From the NCBI GenBank assembly GCA_958417755.1, contig CATZDY010000012.1, positions 1-43,483 on the forward strand: a stretch of DNA of 43,483 bases, read 5' to 3'. The translations under genes were made by a program, and so were the position numbers. The stretch comes from an uncultured Peptococcaceae bacterium. Lineage in GTDB: Bacteria > Bacillota > Desulfotomaculia > Desulfotomaculales > Desulfocucumaceae. The notes beneath the pieces were generated by a model. That model was not told the DNA's origin. It did not search any database and saw only the letters and a program-made list of their open reading frames with translations. Of the stretch, positions 7,072 to 15,363 are shown piece by piece. The stretch's first letter is position 1. Each line of letters opens with the position of its first letter.

Positions 7072-9864
7072 TTAATCCCCTGTTTTCAGCACATCAGCGC
7101 AACGGGGACAAAGGGTAGGATGTGCGTCATCCCCACCCACTTGGGGATGATACATCCAACAACGTTCACATTTCGCCCCAGAGGCCTTCATTACCTTTAC
7201 CCCAAAACCGGCAATTTCTTCAGAAACCACCGCATCTTCGGGAATACTTCCTTCCCGCAATTCCACAGCAGATACAATGAAAATAGTGGGCCAATCTTGT
7301 TCCATGGATGCCAACAAAGCATACACATCCCCTTGGGCAAATAAGCTGACCTTTGCTTCCAAAGAATTTCCGATTTCCTTGGCCTGTCTAGCTGCTTCAA
7401 GGGTTCTGGTAACCAAACCCCTGAGGGACAAAATGGCATTCCATTTTTGCTCCAATTCTCCGTCTAGATATTCCTCTTGCACCACAGGCATATCAGTCAG
7501 CTGCACACTCACCGGATCTGTGGGGGTTTTGGGAATGTATTTCCATATTTCCTCTGTGGTAAAGGTCAAAATAGGCACCAAAAGCCTGACCAAAGCATGG
7601 ACCACTTCATATAATACCCTTTGGGCTGAACGGCGCTCCAGGGAATTGGCTGGCGCTGTATACAGACGATCCTTGATCATATCCAAATAAAGGGCACTCA
7701 TATCCACAGCGCAAAAATTGTGTACCCCATTATACACTGTATGGAATTCATAATTGCTGTACCCTGCCAATACTTTTTCAATCATTCTATGCAAACGCAA
7801 GAGTGCCCAGCGATCAATTTCCAGCAACTTATCATAAGGCACAGCATGTTGGGTATGGTCATAATCATACAGATTTCCTAATAAAAAGCGACAGGTATTG
7901 CGAATCTTGCGGTACGCCTCTGTGGTTTGTTTTAAGATTCCGTTGGATATGGCCAAATCCCCCCGATAATCCGCAGAACTAACCCACAAACGCAGGATGT
8001 CTGCCCCCATTTGCTTGATTACCTTTAGCGGATCCACCACATTCCCCAAGGATTTACTCATTTTCCGACCTTGCTCGTCCACCAAGAACCCATGGGTCAA
8101 CACTGCCCGATAAGGAGCTTTGCCAGTAATGGCCACAGCAGTGGACAATGAACTATTGAACCAGCCCCGGTGTTGGTCGCTGCCTTCCAAATACAAATCC
8201 GCAGGATAACTTAAATCCGGCCAAACCTCTGGTTCCTGCAATACTCCCACATGACTGGTGCCGCTATCAAACCAGACATCCATGGTATCCATTTCCTTGG
8301 TAAAGGTAGCCCCCCCACATGGACAGGTCAGTCCTGCGGGTATTAAATCCTTTGCTTCCCGGGCAAACCAAACATCTGAACCGTGAGCCCGGAACAATTC
8401 CTGCAAATGGGCAATGGTTTCTTTATTGATCACTGGCTCTCCACAATCTGCACAATAAAAAATAGGAATGGGAACACCCCAGGTACGCTGCCGGGACACA
8501 CACCAATCACCCCGATTGGCCACCATATTATGGATCCGATCTTGCCCCCAAGCAGGGATCCAACGTACTTTGTCAATGGCCTCCAAAGCAGCTTGGCGGA
8601 ATCCGTCCACTGAGGCAAACCATTGTTCTGTGGCCCGGAAAAATACAGGTTTTTTACAACGCCAACAATGGGGATATTGGTGCTGGATTTTACCTTGTTG
8701 CACCAAATAACCGCCCTTTTGTAACTCTTCCAATACAAGGGCATTGGCATCCATGTAATGCAGGCCAGCAAAAATACCAGCTTCTTGGGTAAATTTACCG
8801 CTCCCGTCCACTGGGGAATAAATGGGTAAATCATAATTTCTAGAAGCCACAAAGTCCTCATGACCGTGGCCAGGGGCTGTATGCACACAACCTGTGCCAG
8901 CCTCCAAAGTCACATGTTCCCCTAAAATCACCAAAGATTCCCGGTCCAAAAAGGGATGCTGGCACACAATGCGCTCCAAATCCCTGCCTTGATACTTCTG
9001 TACCACCGTTGCTCCGGTTAGCCCCGTAGCCTCTAAAAAGGATGGAGCCAAGTCTTCTGCTACCAAGAAATGTCTTTCCTGATCTTCTTGCCTTACCTGC
9101 AACAATACATAGGTATAATCTGGGTGCAAACAAATGGCCATATTGGAAACCAAAGTCCAGGGAGTGGTGGTCCAAATCACCATATCAACATGTTCAGGCA
9201 AAATGCCTTGGCCATTTTTCACCGGAAAACGCACATAAATGGAAGGGGATTGTTTATCCTGGTACTCCACCTCTGCCTCAGCCAAGGCAGTTTCACAGGA
9301 AGAACACCAATACACTGGCTTTAGCCCTTTATAGATATAACCCCGCTGGGCCATCTCTCCAAACACACCAATTTGAGCAGCCTCATAATGGGGCATTAAA
9401 GTCAAGTAAGGTTTATCCCATTGGCCCCTAACCCCTAACCGCTGGAACTCTTCCTTTTGGATATTGACGAATTTCATGGCATATTCCTTGCATTTACTAC
9501 GAAAATCTAAAATGCTAACTTTATTGCGGTTCAATCCCAAAGCTTTGATGGCTTGCTGCTCAATGGGCAAACCATGGGTATCCCACCCCGGGACATAGGG
9601 CACATCATACCCAATCATGGAATGGTATTTTACCACCATATCTTTGAGCACTTTGTTCAACACATGTCCCATATGAATATGTCCATTGGCATAAGGGGGT
9701 CCATCATGTAAAATAAACTTCGGCAAACCAGCATTCTTTTTTTGTACTTCTTCGTAGAGGCCCAATTTCTCCCAATCATCTAAAATCTTAGGCTCTTGCA
9801 CAGGCAGATTCCCGCGCATGGGAAAATCCGTTTGGGGCAAATTGAGCGTTTTTCCGTAATCCAT
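7072..9864 (-). CDS. ileS: Isoleucyl-tRNA synthetase
   Basis: This 930-residue class Ia synthetase charges tRNA-Ile. The start MDYGKTLNLPQTDFPMRGNLP is the canonical bacterial N-terminus. The HIGH-type motif is HIHMGH near residue 58, and the KMSKS motif (GRKMSKSLGN) lies in the second half. WTTTPWTL and the long inserted CP1 region carry the editing function. A C-terminal zinc finger (CERCW … CPRC) is present, as in the bacterial IleRS type that has this domain. The ATG at 9864 is chosen over an in-frame upstream codon because AGGAGGTC lies 7 nt before it. Expression is controlled by the T-box leader just upstream. Confidence 0.98.
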   Translation of the reverse strand: MDYGKTLNLPQTDFPMRGNLPVQEPKILDDWEKLGLYEEVQKKNAGLPKFILHDGPPYANGHIHMGHVLNKVLKDMVVKYHSMIGYDVPYVPGWDTHGLPIEQQAIKALGLNRNKVSILDFRSKCKEYAMKFVNIQKEEFQRLGVRGQWDKPYLTLMPHYEAAQIGVFGEMAQRGYIYKGLKPVYWCSSCETALAEAEVEYQDKQSPSIYVRFPVKNGQGILPEHVDMVIWTTTPWTLVSNMAICLHPDYTYVLLQVRQEDQERHFLVAEDLAPSFLEATGLTGATVVQKYQGRDLERIVCQHPFLDRESLVILGEHVTLEAGTGCVHTAPGHGHEDFVASRNYDLPIYSPVDGSGKFTQEAGIFAGLHYMDANALVLEELQKGGYLVQQGKIQHQYPHCWRCKKPVFFRATEQWFASVDGFRQAALEAIDKVRWIPAWGQDRIHNMVANRGDWCVSRQRTWGVPIPIFYCADCGEPVINKETIAHLQELFRAHGSDVWFAREAKDLIPAGLTCPCGGATFTKEMDTMDVWFDSGTSHVGVLQEPEVWPDLSYPADLYLEGSDQHRGWFNSSLSTAVAITGKAPYRAVLTHGFLVDEQGRKMSKSLGNVVDPLKVIKQMGADILRLWVSSADYRGDLAISNGILKQTTEAYRKIRNTCRFLLGNLYDYDHTQHAVPYDKLLEIDRWALLRLHRMIEKVLAGYSNYEFHTVYNGVHNFCAVDMSALYLDMIKDRLYTAPANSLERRSAQRVLYEVVHALVRLLVPILTFTTEEIWKYIPKTPTDPVSVQLTDMPVVQEEYLDGELEQKWNAILSLRGLVTRTLEAARQAKEIGNSLEAKVSLFAQGDVYALLASMEQDWPTIFIVSAVELREGSIPEDAVVSEEIAGFGVKVMKASGAKCERCWMYHPQVGGDDAHPTLCPRCADVLKTGD

Positions 9865-9941
9865 AGGTATGACCTCCTGATTTTGCAATAAACTTTTGAC
9901 AAGCTGTTGGCATAAAAAGCTTTCAGATTTCCTTTAAAAAA

Positions 9942-9969
9942 TAAAAAAACCCGTCCCCAAAGGGACGGG
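9942..9969 (-). terminator. T-box-controlled intrinsic terminator of ileS
   Basis: Minus-strand hairpin CCCGTCCC-TTTG-GGGACGGG (9950-9969) followed by a T-rich run (9942-9949). It lies between the T-box sequence and the ileS start, as expected for the terminator that uncharged tRNA-Ile prevents from forming. Confidence 0.92.
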
Positions 9970-10210
9970 ACCATATCCCGCGGTACCACCCTGATAAACA
10001 AAAACATTGATTCTCCAATTTTTGTTCTCTCATTGGCCTATAACGGAGGCTCCGTTTCCACCTACCAAATGATTCTCGTGCAACCATCCTTCAGCAGAAA
10101 ATCTCCCGGGTGATTTTCAACCAATGAACCTATCCGGATTCCACCTTTCCCGGATTCTCTGCAAAGATCCCACTAGTCTACTCTCCCGATCATAGACACT
10201 CATGTATAAC
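9970..10210 (-). promoter_or_regulatory. T-box leader (isoleucine) of ileS
   Basis: The T-box core AGGGTGGTACCGCGG is perfect on the minus strand at 9978-9992. The leader begins near 10209 with an AGAGTAGA-type Stem I start. A likely specifier is ATC followed by A at 10112-10114, on the 3' side of Stem I, which is the isoleucine codon and fits the gene. Uncharged tRNA-Ile would pair with the specifier and with the T-box, stabilising the antiterminator. The specifier position is inferred by eye; the T-box core itself is clear. Confidence 0.92.
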
Positions 10211-10216
10211 GTTTTT

Positions 10217-10246
10217 ATTATATATAAAATGTCCCCTGTCCGTCAA
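10217..10246 (-). promoter_or_regulatory. Sigma-A promoter of ileS
   Basis: Minus strand TTGACG (10241-10246), an 18-nt spacer, then TATAAT (10217-10222). It is placed immediately upstream of the T-box leader, with a start expected near 10209. Confidence 0.75.
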
Positions 10247-10282
10247 CTTTTTCATTTTTTTTGCAAATAAAAGAAATTTTGC

Positions 10283-10310
10283 TTGTACTTTTACAGCTTT
10301 TTATTATAAT
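10283..10310 (+). promoter_or_regulatory. Probable promoter of fprA
   Basis: TTGTAC (10283-10288), 16-nt spacer, TATAAT (10305-10310) in an AT-rich stretch about 100 nt upstream of the fprA start. It is divergent from the ileS promoter. Confidence 0.55.
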
Positions 10311-10327
10311 TTATATTGTATCCTTTT

Positions 10328-10342
10328 ATATAATTATTATAT
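10328..10342 (+). promoter_or_regulatory. PerR-like box upstream of fprA
   Basis: ATATAATTATTATAT is a near-perfect palindrome that matches 12 of 14 informative positions of the Bacillus PerR box TTATAATNATTATAA. It lies just downstream of the predicted -10 element, a position suited to repression. AT-rich DNA raises the chance-match rate, but the dfx promoter nearby has an even better match. Confidence 0.45.
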
Positions 10343-10411
10343 TTTAGAACAGAATTGGAATACCATTTCTTGTGGATACTAAAAGAAAATATTGCTTAAG
10401 GAGGAGATATC

Positions 10412-11590
10412 ATGAGAGCAGTGGAGATTAAGCCCAATGTTTATTGGGTCGGTGGCATAGATTGGAATGTGCGTTATTTTCACGGGTATCGTACCCCTAG
10501 AGGTACTACATACAATGCCTATTTGATTATGGACGAAAAAATTACCTTGGTGGATACAGTAAAACATTATTTATCAGATGAAATAATCAGCCGCATCAAA
10601 GATATTGTGGATCCAGCTAAAATTGACTATGTGGTTTCCAATCACGTGGAAATGGATCACTCCGGCGGTTTGCCTGCCATAATGGAACTGGCCAAAAACG
10701 CCAAATTGGTTACCTCACCCCAGGGGAAAAAAGGTTTATCCCGGTATTATAAAAAAGACTGGGATTTCATGGTGGTGAACTCAGGGGATGATTTAAAATT
10801 AGGCGCTTTAACCTTAAAATTTGTGCATACCCCCATGGTGCATTGGCCGGATTCCATGGTTACCTATATTCCAGAAATCAAGCTCTTGTTGCCCAATGAC
10901 GCCTTTGGACAACATATTGCCTCAGCTAAACGCTTTGATGATGAAATTGGCTGGGATATTTTGCGGGAAGAAGCCAGCACCTATTACGCCAACATTGTTT
11001 TACTCTATGGAGACAATGTGTTAAAAGCCTTGGATGTGGTTTCACAATTGGACATTGATATGGTGGCTCCCAGCCATGGTGCCATCTGGCGTACTTATCT
11101 GGATAAAATTGTACCAGAATATTGCAAATGGGCTGCCAATGAAACAGAACCCAAAGCTTTGATTGTGTATGACACCATGTGGGACTCCACTCGTCAAATG
11201 GCTACAGCCCTTCATGAAGGGCTGGAGGAAGCCGGTGTTTCTGTTACCACTCGATTCTTACAAACCAGCCATATGTCAGAAATCATGACAGATTTGCTTA
11301 CCTCCCGGGCCATTTTGGTGGGTAGCCCTACCTTAAACAACGGTATGTTGCCCAGTATCAGCGGATTTCTAACCTACATCAAAGGATTAAGGCCGAAAAA
11401 CCGTCTGGGCATGGCCTTTGGTTCCTATGGTTGGGGTGGACAAGGGGCCAAACAAGTGGCCGCTACCTTACAAGAAATGGGCTGGGATATGCCGGTGGAT
11501 ATGATAAACATTCAATACAGACCAGATCCTGAAGAATTGGAAAAAGTTAAAGAAGCGGGCAAACAACTGGCCCAAGAAATTTTAAAATAA
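10412..11590 (+). CDS. fprA: Flavodiiron protein (FprA family A-type flavoprotein)
   Basis: This 392-residue cytoplasmic enzyme reduces O2 to water (or NO to N2O) with electrons from rubredoxin or a related carrier. It protects anaerobes against oxygen. The N-terminal metallo-beta-lactamase-like half holds the diiron ligands in SNHVEMDHSGGL (HxExDH), HTPMVHWPD and the later PSHGAIW. The C-terminal flavodoxin-like half begins ALIVYDTMWDSTRQMA (FMN phosphate site) and contains GSPTLNNGMLP and FGSYGWGGQG. The length is usual for the minimal two-domain class. TAAGGAGGAGATATC precedes the ATG. The PerR-like promoter box and the nearby superoxide reductase gene support a role in the oxidative stress response. 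Confidence 0.97.
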   Translation: MRAVEIKPNVYWVGGIDWNVRYFHGYRTPRGTTYNAYLIMDEKITLVDTVKHYLSDEIISRIKDIVDPAKIDYVVSNHVEMDHSGGLPAIMELAKNAKLVTSPQGKKGLSRYYKKDWDFMVVNSGDDLKLGALTLKFVHTPMVHWPDSMVTYIPEIKLLLPNDAFGQHIASAKRFDDEIGWDILREEASTYYANIVLLYGDNVLKALDVVSQLDIDMVAPSHGAIWRTYLDKIVPEYCKWAANETEPKALIVYDTMWDSTRQMATALHEGLEEAGVSVTTRFLQTSHMSEIMTDLLTSRAILVGSPTLNNGMLPSISGFLTYIKGLRPKNRLGMAFGSYGWGGQGAKQVAATLQEMGWDMPVDMINIQYRPDPEELEKVKEAGKQLAQEILK

Positions 11591-11645
11591 CCCCTCTGCG
11601 ATTACTTTTTTTACAACAATAGAACGTATTTGGCTCAAAACAATG

Positions 11646-11672
11646 CTGACGCCGTTTTTCAAACGGCGTCAG
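11646..11672 (+). terminator. Hairpin after fprA
   Basis: Perfect 12-bp stem CTGACGCCGTTT / AAACGGCGTCAG with a 3-nt loop, 55 nt after the fprA stop. The T-run is short, so termination strength is uncertain. Confidence 0.7.
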
Positions 11673-11837
11673 TTTGCATAATCTTTCCCTATTCTGCGTT
11701 ATCGGGTCTTTTTCTTTCTATTTTAATGCTCCTGCTCACTTCTAGGCATTGGGTTTATTTTTTATATCTGTTTCTCTTTTTCTGATGCTTATGCATAATT
11801 TTCCTGTTAAAATAAAAAATACCCTTTCTTTTTATCT

Positions 11838-11870
11838 CTACTTAATTTATAATATTTATAAATTAAGTAG
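11838..11870 (+). promoter_or_regulatory. Palindromic PerR-like operator over the dfx promoter
   Basis: Two perfect 15-nt arms (11838-11852 and 11856-11870) around a 3-nt centre. The core at 11847-11861, TTATAATATTTATAA, matches 13 of 14 informative positions of the PerR box TTATAATNATTATAA. It contains a TATAAT (11848-11853) that would be the -10 element; the -35 is poor. Clostridial PerR is known to repress flavodiiron and desulfoferrodoxin genes, so the site fits the downstream gene. The arms are longer than a PerR box needs, so a hairpin or a second regulator is also possible. Confidence 0.6.
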
Positions 11871-11889
11871 CATCTAGGGAGGTTTTAAA

Positions 11890-12267
11890 ATGGCAGAAAT
11901 AAAACAAGTTTATAAATGTGAAATTTGTGGAAATATTGTGGAAGTGGTCCATGGGGGTGTAGGAAAGCTGGTTTGCTGCGGCAAGCCCATGGTAGAAATG
12001 GTGGAAAACACTGTGGATGCAGCCAAAGAAAAACACATTCCAGTGATAGAAAGAGACGGCCATACTGTGAAGGTAACTGTGGGCAGCGTATTGCATCCCA
12101 TGGAAGATAAACACTATATTGAATGGATAGAACTCAATGTGGGCAACAAATCCAGCCGCAAGTATTTAAAACCCGGCGAAACCCCGGTGGCAGAATTTTG
12201 CGCCCCAGAAGGAGAAGCTGTTGCGGCCAGAGCTTACTGCAATCTACATGGTCTATGGAAATCCTAA
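11890..12267 (+). CDS. dfx: Desulfoferrodoxin (superoxide reductase)
   Basis: This 125-residue protein reduces superoxide to hydrogen peroxide without making O2. The N-terminal desulforedoxin domain has the four-cysteine rubredoxin-like iron site (YKCEICG … LVCCGKPM). The catalytic Fe(His)4(Cys) centre is visible as HIPVIE (first His), HPMEDKHYIEWIEL (two His), and the final CNLHGLW (Cys and His). The lysine of the catalytic KH pair (AAKEKHIP) is also present. The length matches two-centre SORs. AGGGAGG lies 7 nt before the ATG. It follows fprA in the same direction but has its own promoter with a PerR-like palindrome. Confidence 0.97.
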   Translation: MAEIKQVYKCEICGNIVEVVHGGVGKLVCCGKPMVEMVENTVDAAKEKHIPVIERDGHTVKVTVGSVLHPMEDKHYIEWIELNVGNKSSRKYLKPGETPVAEFCAPEGEAVAARAYCNLHGLWKS

Positions 12268-12287
12268 TTCTTTGGCTCCTCAATATT

Positions 12288-12328
12288 TCAGCTCACCCGG
12301 TTCTGGAAAAGGGTGAGCTGATGTTTTT
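12288..12328 (+). terminator. Terminator after dfx
   Basis: 11-bp stem TCAGCTCACCC / GGGTGAGCTGA with a 12-nt loop followed by TGTTTTT. It separates dfx from the convergent DUF167 gene. Confidence 0.85.
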
Positions 12329-12348
12329 CACACATGATTTTTGCAAAA

Positions 12349-12660
12349 CTATACATAAGGGGCCAGCAAAGCCCTAGCCTCTGGGCCAAGGATTCCTTGA
12401 ATCCGAAAGGTTTTATGGCGTCCAGTATGCCCGGATATCAATTCTACCTGGCCCCGGGAAACACCCAGTAATTCCGCTAAAAACCGCCCGCAAGCTTCAT
12501 TGGCTTTCCCGTCCACCGGCGGGGCAGTAAGCCTAATTTTCAAAGCATCATCCAAAAGACCTGCCACCTGATTTTTTGAGGCCTTAGGTTGCACCTTTAC
12601 TTTCAACAAAATTCCATTTTTCTCTTCTATGATTGGCAATTCACATACCCCATTTATCAA
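12349..12660 (-). CDS. DUF167 (YggU-type) family protein
   Basis: This 103-residue protein belongs to the DUF167/YggU family, small alpha/beta proteins of unknown function found across life. LKVKVQPKASKNQV at the start and RLTAPPVDGKANEACGRFLAELLGV in the middle are the family signature. The start appears to be TTG at 12660, six nt after the ylmH stop, with only a weak AAGG upstream; no in-frame ATG exists nearby. Coupled translation from ylmH is likely. It is the last gene of the yggT-ylmH group and faces dfx. Confidence 0.88.
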   Translation of the reverse strand: MINGVCELPIIEEKNGILLKVKVQPKASKNQVAGLLDDALKIRLTAPPVDGKANEACGRFLAELLGVSRGQVELISGHTGRHKTFRIQGILGPEARALLAPYV

Positions 12661-12665
12661 AGGCC

Positions 12666-13463
12666 TTACAGCAGGCGGCGCAAAGTAACAAATATGCGCC
12701 CTTTACGGGAAGTCCCATTCACAGAAACAATTTCCATCCTGCCCCGGCCTTTGAAGGAAATCACATCCCCTTCTTGCACATTTCGACCAGGGTCTTTACA
12801 TGGTTTCCAATTTAACATTGCATTTTCCCCATTGATTTCCCCCACCAATTTTGACCGGGATATACCATATCCTGCAGCAGCCACTGCATCCAAACGCAAG
12901 GACGCCACAGTACAACACACTTCTTTGCCTTTTTTCTCCGGTAAACGCAGTGCTTGGCGGGTTGTCTCCTGTATTTCCACTGACCAACGGGAAACCTGCA
13001 ATAAATTGGCCTGAATGAAACCCGCTACCTCTTGGGCCACAATCAATTGGGCCCCTTGTTCATCCACTAAAATATCCCCTAATTTGCTCCGTTTTAAACC
13101 TAATCCCAATAAAGCGCCCAAATAATCCCGGTGATTGGGTTGCCGGGTTTGGCCGAATTGTCCGCTGAGTTGCAAAAAAGCTAAGCCCTCAGAGCCGTCT
13201 TCCCACTGAAGATAGTCCGGATACACAACAATCTGCTGCCTTTCAGCCTCCGGATACCCGCCATCTCCAATGGCACGCACATCTGCTAACCTAGCCATTA
13301 CAGCAAGAATCAATTGCACTTGATATGGATTTAAAAAATCCGTCCGTTGAAACTGACGATAACGCATGGCCAATTCCGCCAAATCCAGAGCCCTGGCCAA
13401 TACTTCCCGATCTTCCCCCACAGCTCCTATTAAAAGCCGTTCCCGATCCAATCCTGTTTTCAT
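12666..13463 (-). CDS. ylmH: YlmH/RqcP2-type S4-domain RNA-binding protein
   Basis: This 265-residue protein has the usual YlmH layout: an N-terminal domain with the GGYPEAERQQIVVYP motif, a middle GALLGLGLKRSKLGDILV segment typical of the family, and a C-terminal S4 RNA-binding domain (RLDAVAAAGYGISRSKLVGEIN to residue 265). YlmH homologues bind stalled 50S subunits in ribosome quality control, and the gene is a standard member of the Gram-positive division cluster. The ATG at 13463 is preceded by AGGG overlapping the yggT stop, so translation is coupled. Confidence 0.93.
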   Translation of the reverse strand: MKTGLDRERLLIGAVGEDREVLARALDLAELAMRYRQFQRTDFLNPYQVQLILAVMARLADVRAIGDGGYPEAERQQIVVYPDYLQWEDGSEGLAFLQLSGQFGQTRQPNHRDYLGALLGLGLKRSKLGDILVDEQGAQLIVAQEVAGFIQANLLQVSRWSVEIQETTRQALRLPEKKGKEVCCTVASLRLDAVAAAGYGISRSKLVGEINGENAMLNWKPCKDPGRNVQEGDVISFKGRGRMEIVSVNGTSRKGRIFVTLRRLL

Positions 13464-13469
13464 CCTTTG

Positions 13470-13745
13470 TTACCCTAGAAAAAGAGAAGTCAGTATTGTT
13501 ATAATAAGATATTTTGCCAGCTCCAAGGCAATAAAAGCCACAATGGGCGAAAAATCAATCATTCCAATGGGAGGAATAAAACGCTGAAACAAACCCAACA
13601 CGGGTTGGGTTATTTCATACACAAAACGGATGATCGGATTATAGGGATTATGGGGCACCCAAGATAAAATAATCCTGGCAATGATCAGCCATGTATACAC
13701 TTCAAAAATAATTTTAACAAGCTCAATAATAAATCCTATACCCAT
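13470..13745 (-). CDS. yggT: YggT family membrane protein
   Basis: This 91-residue protein has two hydrophobic segments: residues about 3-25, and about 60-88. The conserved YggT motif RIILSWVPHNPYNPIIRFVY lies between them, followed by TQPVLGLFQRFIPP. The family is a membrane component of the ylm division cluster with an unclear role. The ATG at 13745 follows CAGGAGTG with good spacing; an upstream extension to 13907 is not supported. It lies 7 nt ahead of ylmH. Confidence 0.93.
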   Translation of the reverse strand: MGIGFIIELVKIIFEVYTWLIIARIILSWVPHNPYNPIIRFVYEITQPVLGLFQRFIPPIGMIDFSPIVAFIALELAKYLIITILTSLFLG

Positions 13746-14045
13746 TTTACACTCCTGACAACCAAAAGATAGACACAGCCGTATTTTACCATAAATCCGC
13801 CAAAAATACCACTTTTCTACCTTAACCAGTGTTTGGCAAAAAGCTTTCGCGCAATACAAATGGTAATCAAGCATGTCCCCAGTGAACAAAGGTGTATCTA
13901 AGACCATAATCAGCCCCCAGCTGGGCTCCTTTATCCCCTGGCGTAACCCCTTAAACCCTTAAAGCAAAAGGGTCCTTATGGGGTAACAAACAATCCTTTG
14001 AGGCAAACCTCTGGCTCAGATTCATACCCTAAGCAAAAGAAGTCG
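13746..14045. other. Intergenic stretch between yggT and proC
   Basis: 300 nt without a supported gene. The minus strand has weak hairpins (GAGG-TTTG-CCTC near 14004-14015, and AGCCC…GGGCT near 13911-13925) that might end the proC transcript, and possibly a separate yggT promoter. None is strong. Confidence 0.4.
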
Positions 14046-14858
14046 TTATGCCAAGTTGGCTGAACGTCGGGCTGCAGCAATGACTGCATCCATAAAATCC
14101 CCCCGGACACCTGCCTTTTCCAATACATAAAGGCCCTCAATGGTAGTTCCTCCAGGGGTGCTTACCATTTCTTTTAGCTGGGCTGGGTGTCGGTCATCTT
14201 CCAATACCATGGCAGCTGCCCCTTTCATGGTCTGGGCTGCCAATAACAAAGCCTTATCCTTGGGCAAACCAAGTTTTACCCCTGCATTGGCCAAGGCTTC
14301 TATAATCAAAAACATATAAGCTGGCCCGCTGCCACTTAAACCTGTCACTGCATCCATTTGCTGTTCCGTCACTTCCACCGCTTGGCCCACAGCGGAAAAA
14401 ATAGCCATGGTCCGCTGGGTATCCACAGCAGAGGCATGCTGTCCGGGACAAAAGGCCGTGGCTGAAGCTCCCACCAAGGCTGCACTATTGGGCATAACCC
14501 GCACCACAGACACAGTATCCCCCGCATATTTCTCCAATTGATCTGTGGTAACCCCAGCAACAATGGAAATCAAAGTTTGTCCTTCAGAAAAGCTTCCCTG
14601 CAAGGGGCGCAAAACCCCCTCCACCACCATGGGTTTCACGGCCAGCAAAACAATGTCAACCTTTTGTACCAAGGCAGCGCTATCTTCCACTGGGCATACC
14701 CCATATTGTTCTTGTAATCCTTGCAAAGCCTTTTGATTTACATCATGGATGAAAATCTGCTCTGGCCTAAAGGTCCCTTTCTGCAAAAGGCCGGCCATCA
14801 TGGCGCTTCCCATGGCGCCCATACCAATACAACCTAATGTCAAACCACGCAATGGCAT
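14046..14858 (-). CDS. proC: Pyrroline-5-carboxylate reductase
   Basis: This 270-residue enzyme reduces pyrroline-5-carboxylate to proline with NAD(P)H. The Rossmann motif LGCIGMGAMGSAMMAGLL is at the N-terminus. VVRVMPNSAALVGASA near 118-133 and the C-terminal GLSGSGPAYMFLIIEALANAG with STPGGTTIEGL are the P5CR signatures. The length is typical. GGAAGGG lies upstream of the ATG. It sits between sepF and yggT in the division cluster, a position that recurs in Firmicutes genomes. Confidence 0.96.
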   Translation of the reverse strand: MPLRGLTLGCIGMGAMGSAMMAGLLQKGTFRPEQIFIHDVNQKALQGLQEQYGVCPVEDSAALVQKVDIVLLAVKPMVVEGVLRPLQGSFSEGQTLISIVAGVTTDQLEKYAGDTVSVVRVMPNSAALVGASATAFCPGQHASAVDTQRTMAIFSAVGQAVEVTEQQMDAVTGLSGSGPAYMFLIIEALANAGVKLGLPKDKALLLAAQTMKGAAAMVLEDDRHPAQLKEMVSTPGGTTIEGLYVLEKAGVRGDFMDAVIAAARRSANLA

Positions 14859-14883
14859 AAAGACCCTTCCTCTCCTAGTTCAT

Positions 14884-15339
14884 TTAACGCATCCAGGCCA
14901 ACATACCACTTTCCTTTTGAATTTGCTCTTTTAATTCTGATGTAATATCCATATTGCTTGGCACGGATAGAAAAATACCATTGCCCACTTTTTGCAGTGA
15001 ACCATTCAATGCATATGTACTGCCGCTTACAAAATCCACCACCCGTTTGGCCAGCTCTGGATCTGCTTCTTCCAAATTGATGACCACAGGACGACGACTT
15101 TTTAAATGATCTGCAATTTTTTGCACTTCATTAAAATCCTGGGGCTTTGATACAATGACCTGCAACTGCCGCTGAGCATGCAAATTGACAACTTGTCCCC
15201 TTTTTTTAATCTGTGGGGGTGCCTCTTCCTCTGGTTGATATTGCTGCTGCTCTCTCTCCACCCATTTTTCATCTTCTTCTTGATCATACTCAAATCCCAT
15301 TAAACCCAACATTTTATCCATTATTTTTCTGGCCACCAT
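14884..15339 (-). CDS. sepF: Cell division protein SepF
   Basis: This 151-residue protein is the FtsZ-binding SepF, which tethers the Z-ring to the membrane and organises septum assembly. It begins with the membrane-binding helix (MVARKIMDKMLGLMGFEY), continues with an acidic glutamine-rich linker, and ends with the SepF fold (VIVSKPQDFNEVQKIADHL, then RVVDFVSGSTYALNGSLQKVG and IFLSVPSNMDI). The ATG at 15339 follows AAAGGAG with 6-nt spacing; an in-frame codon six residues upstream overlaps the ribosome site. It lies between yggS and proC. Confidence 0.95.
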   Translation of the reverse strand: MVARKIMDKMLGLMGFEYDQEEDEKWVEREQQQYQPEEEAPPQIKKRGQVVNLHAQRQLQVIVSKPQDFNEVQKIADHLKSRRPVVINLEEADPELAKRVVDFVSGSTYALNGSLQKVGNGIFLSVPSNMDITSELKEQIQKESGMLAWMR

Positions 15340-15363
15340 ATTATCTCCTTTCCCCATTCAAAA

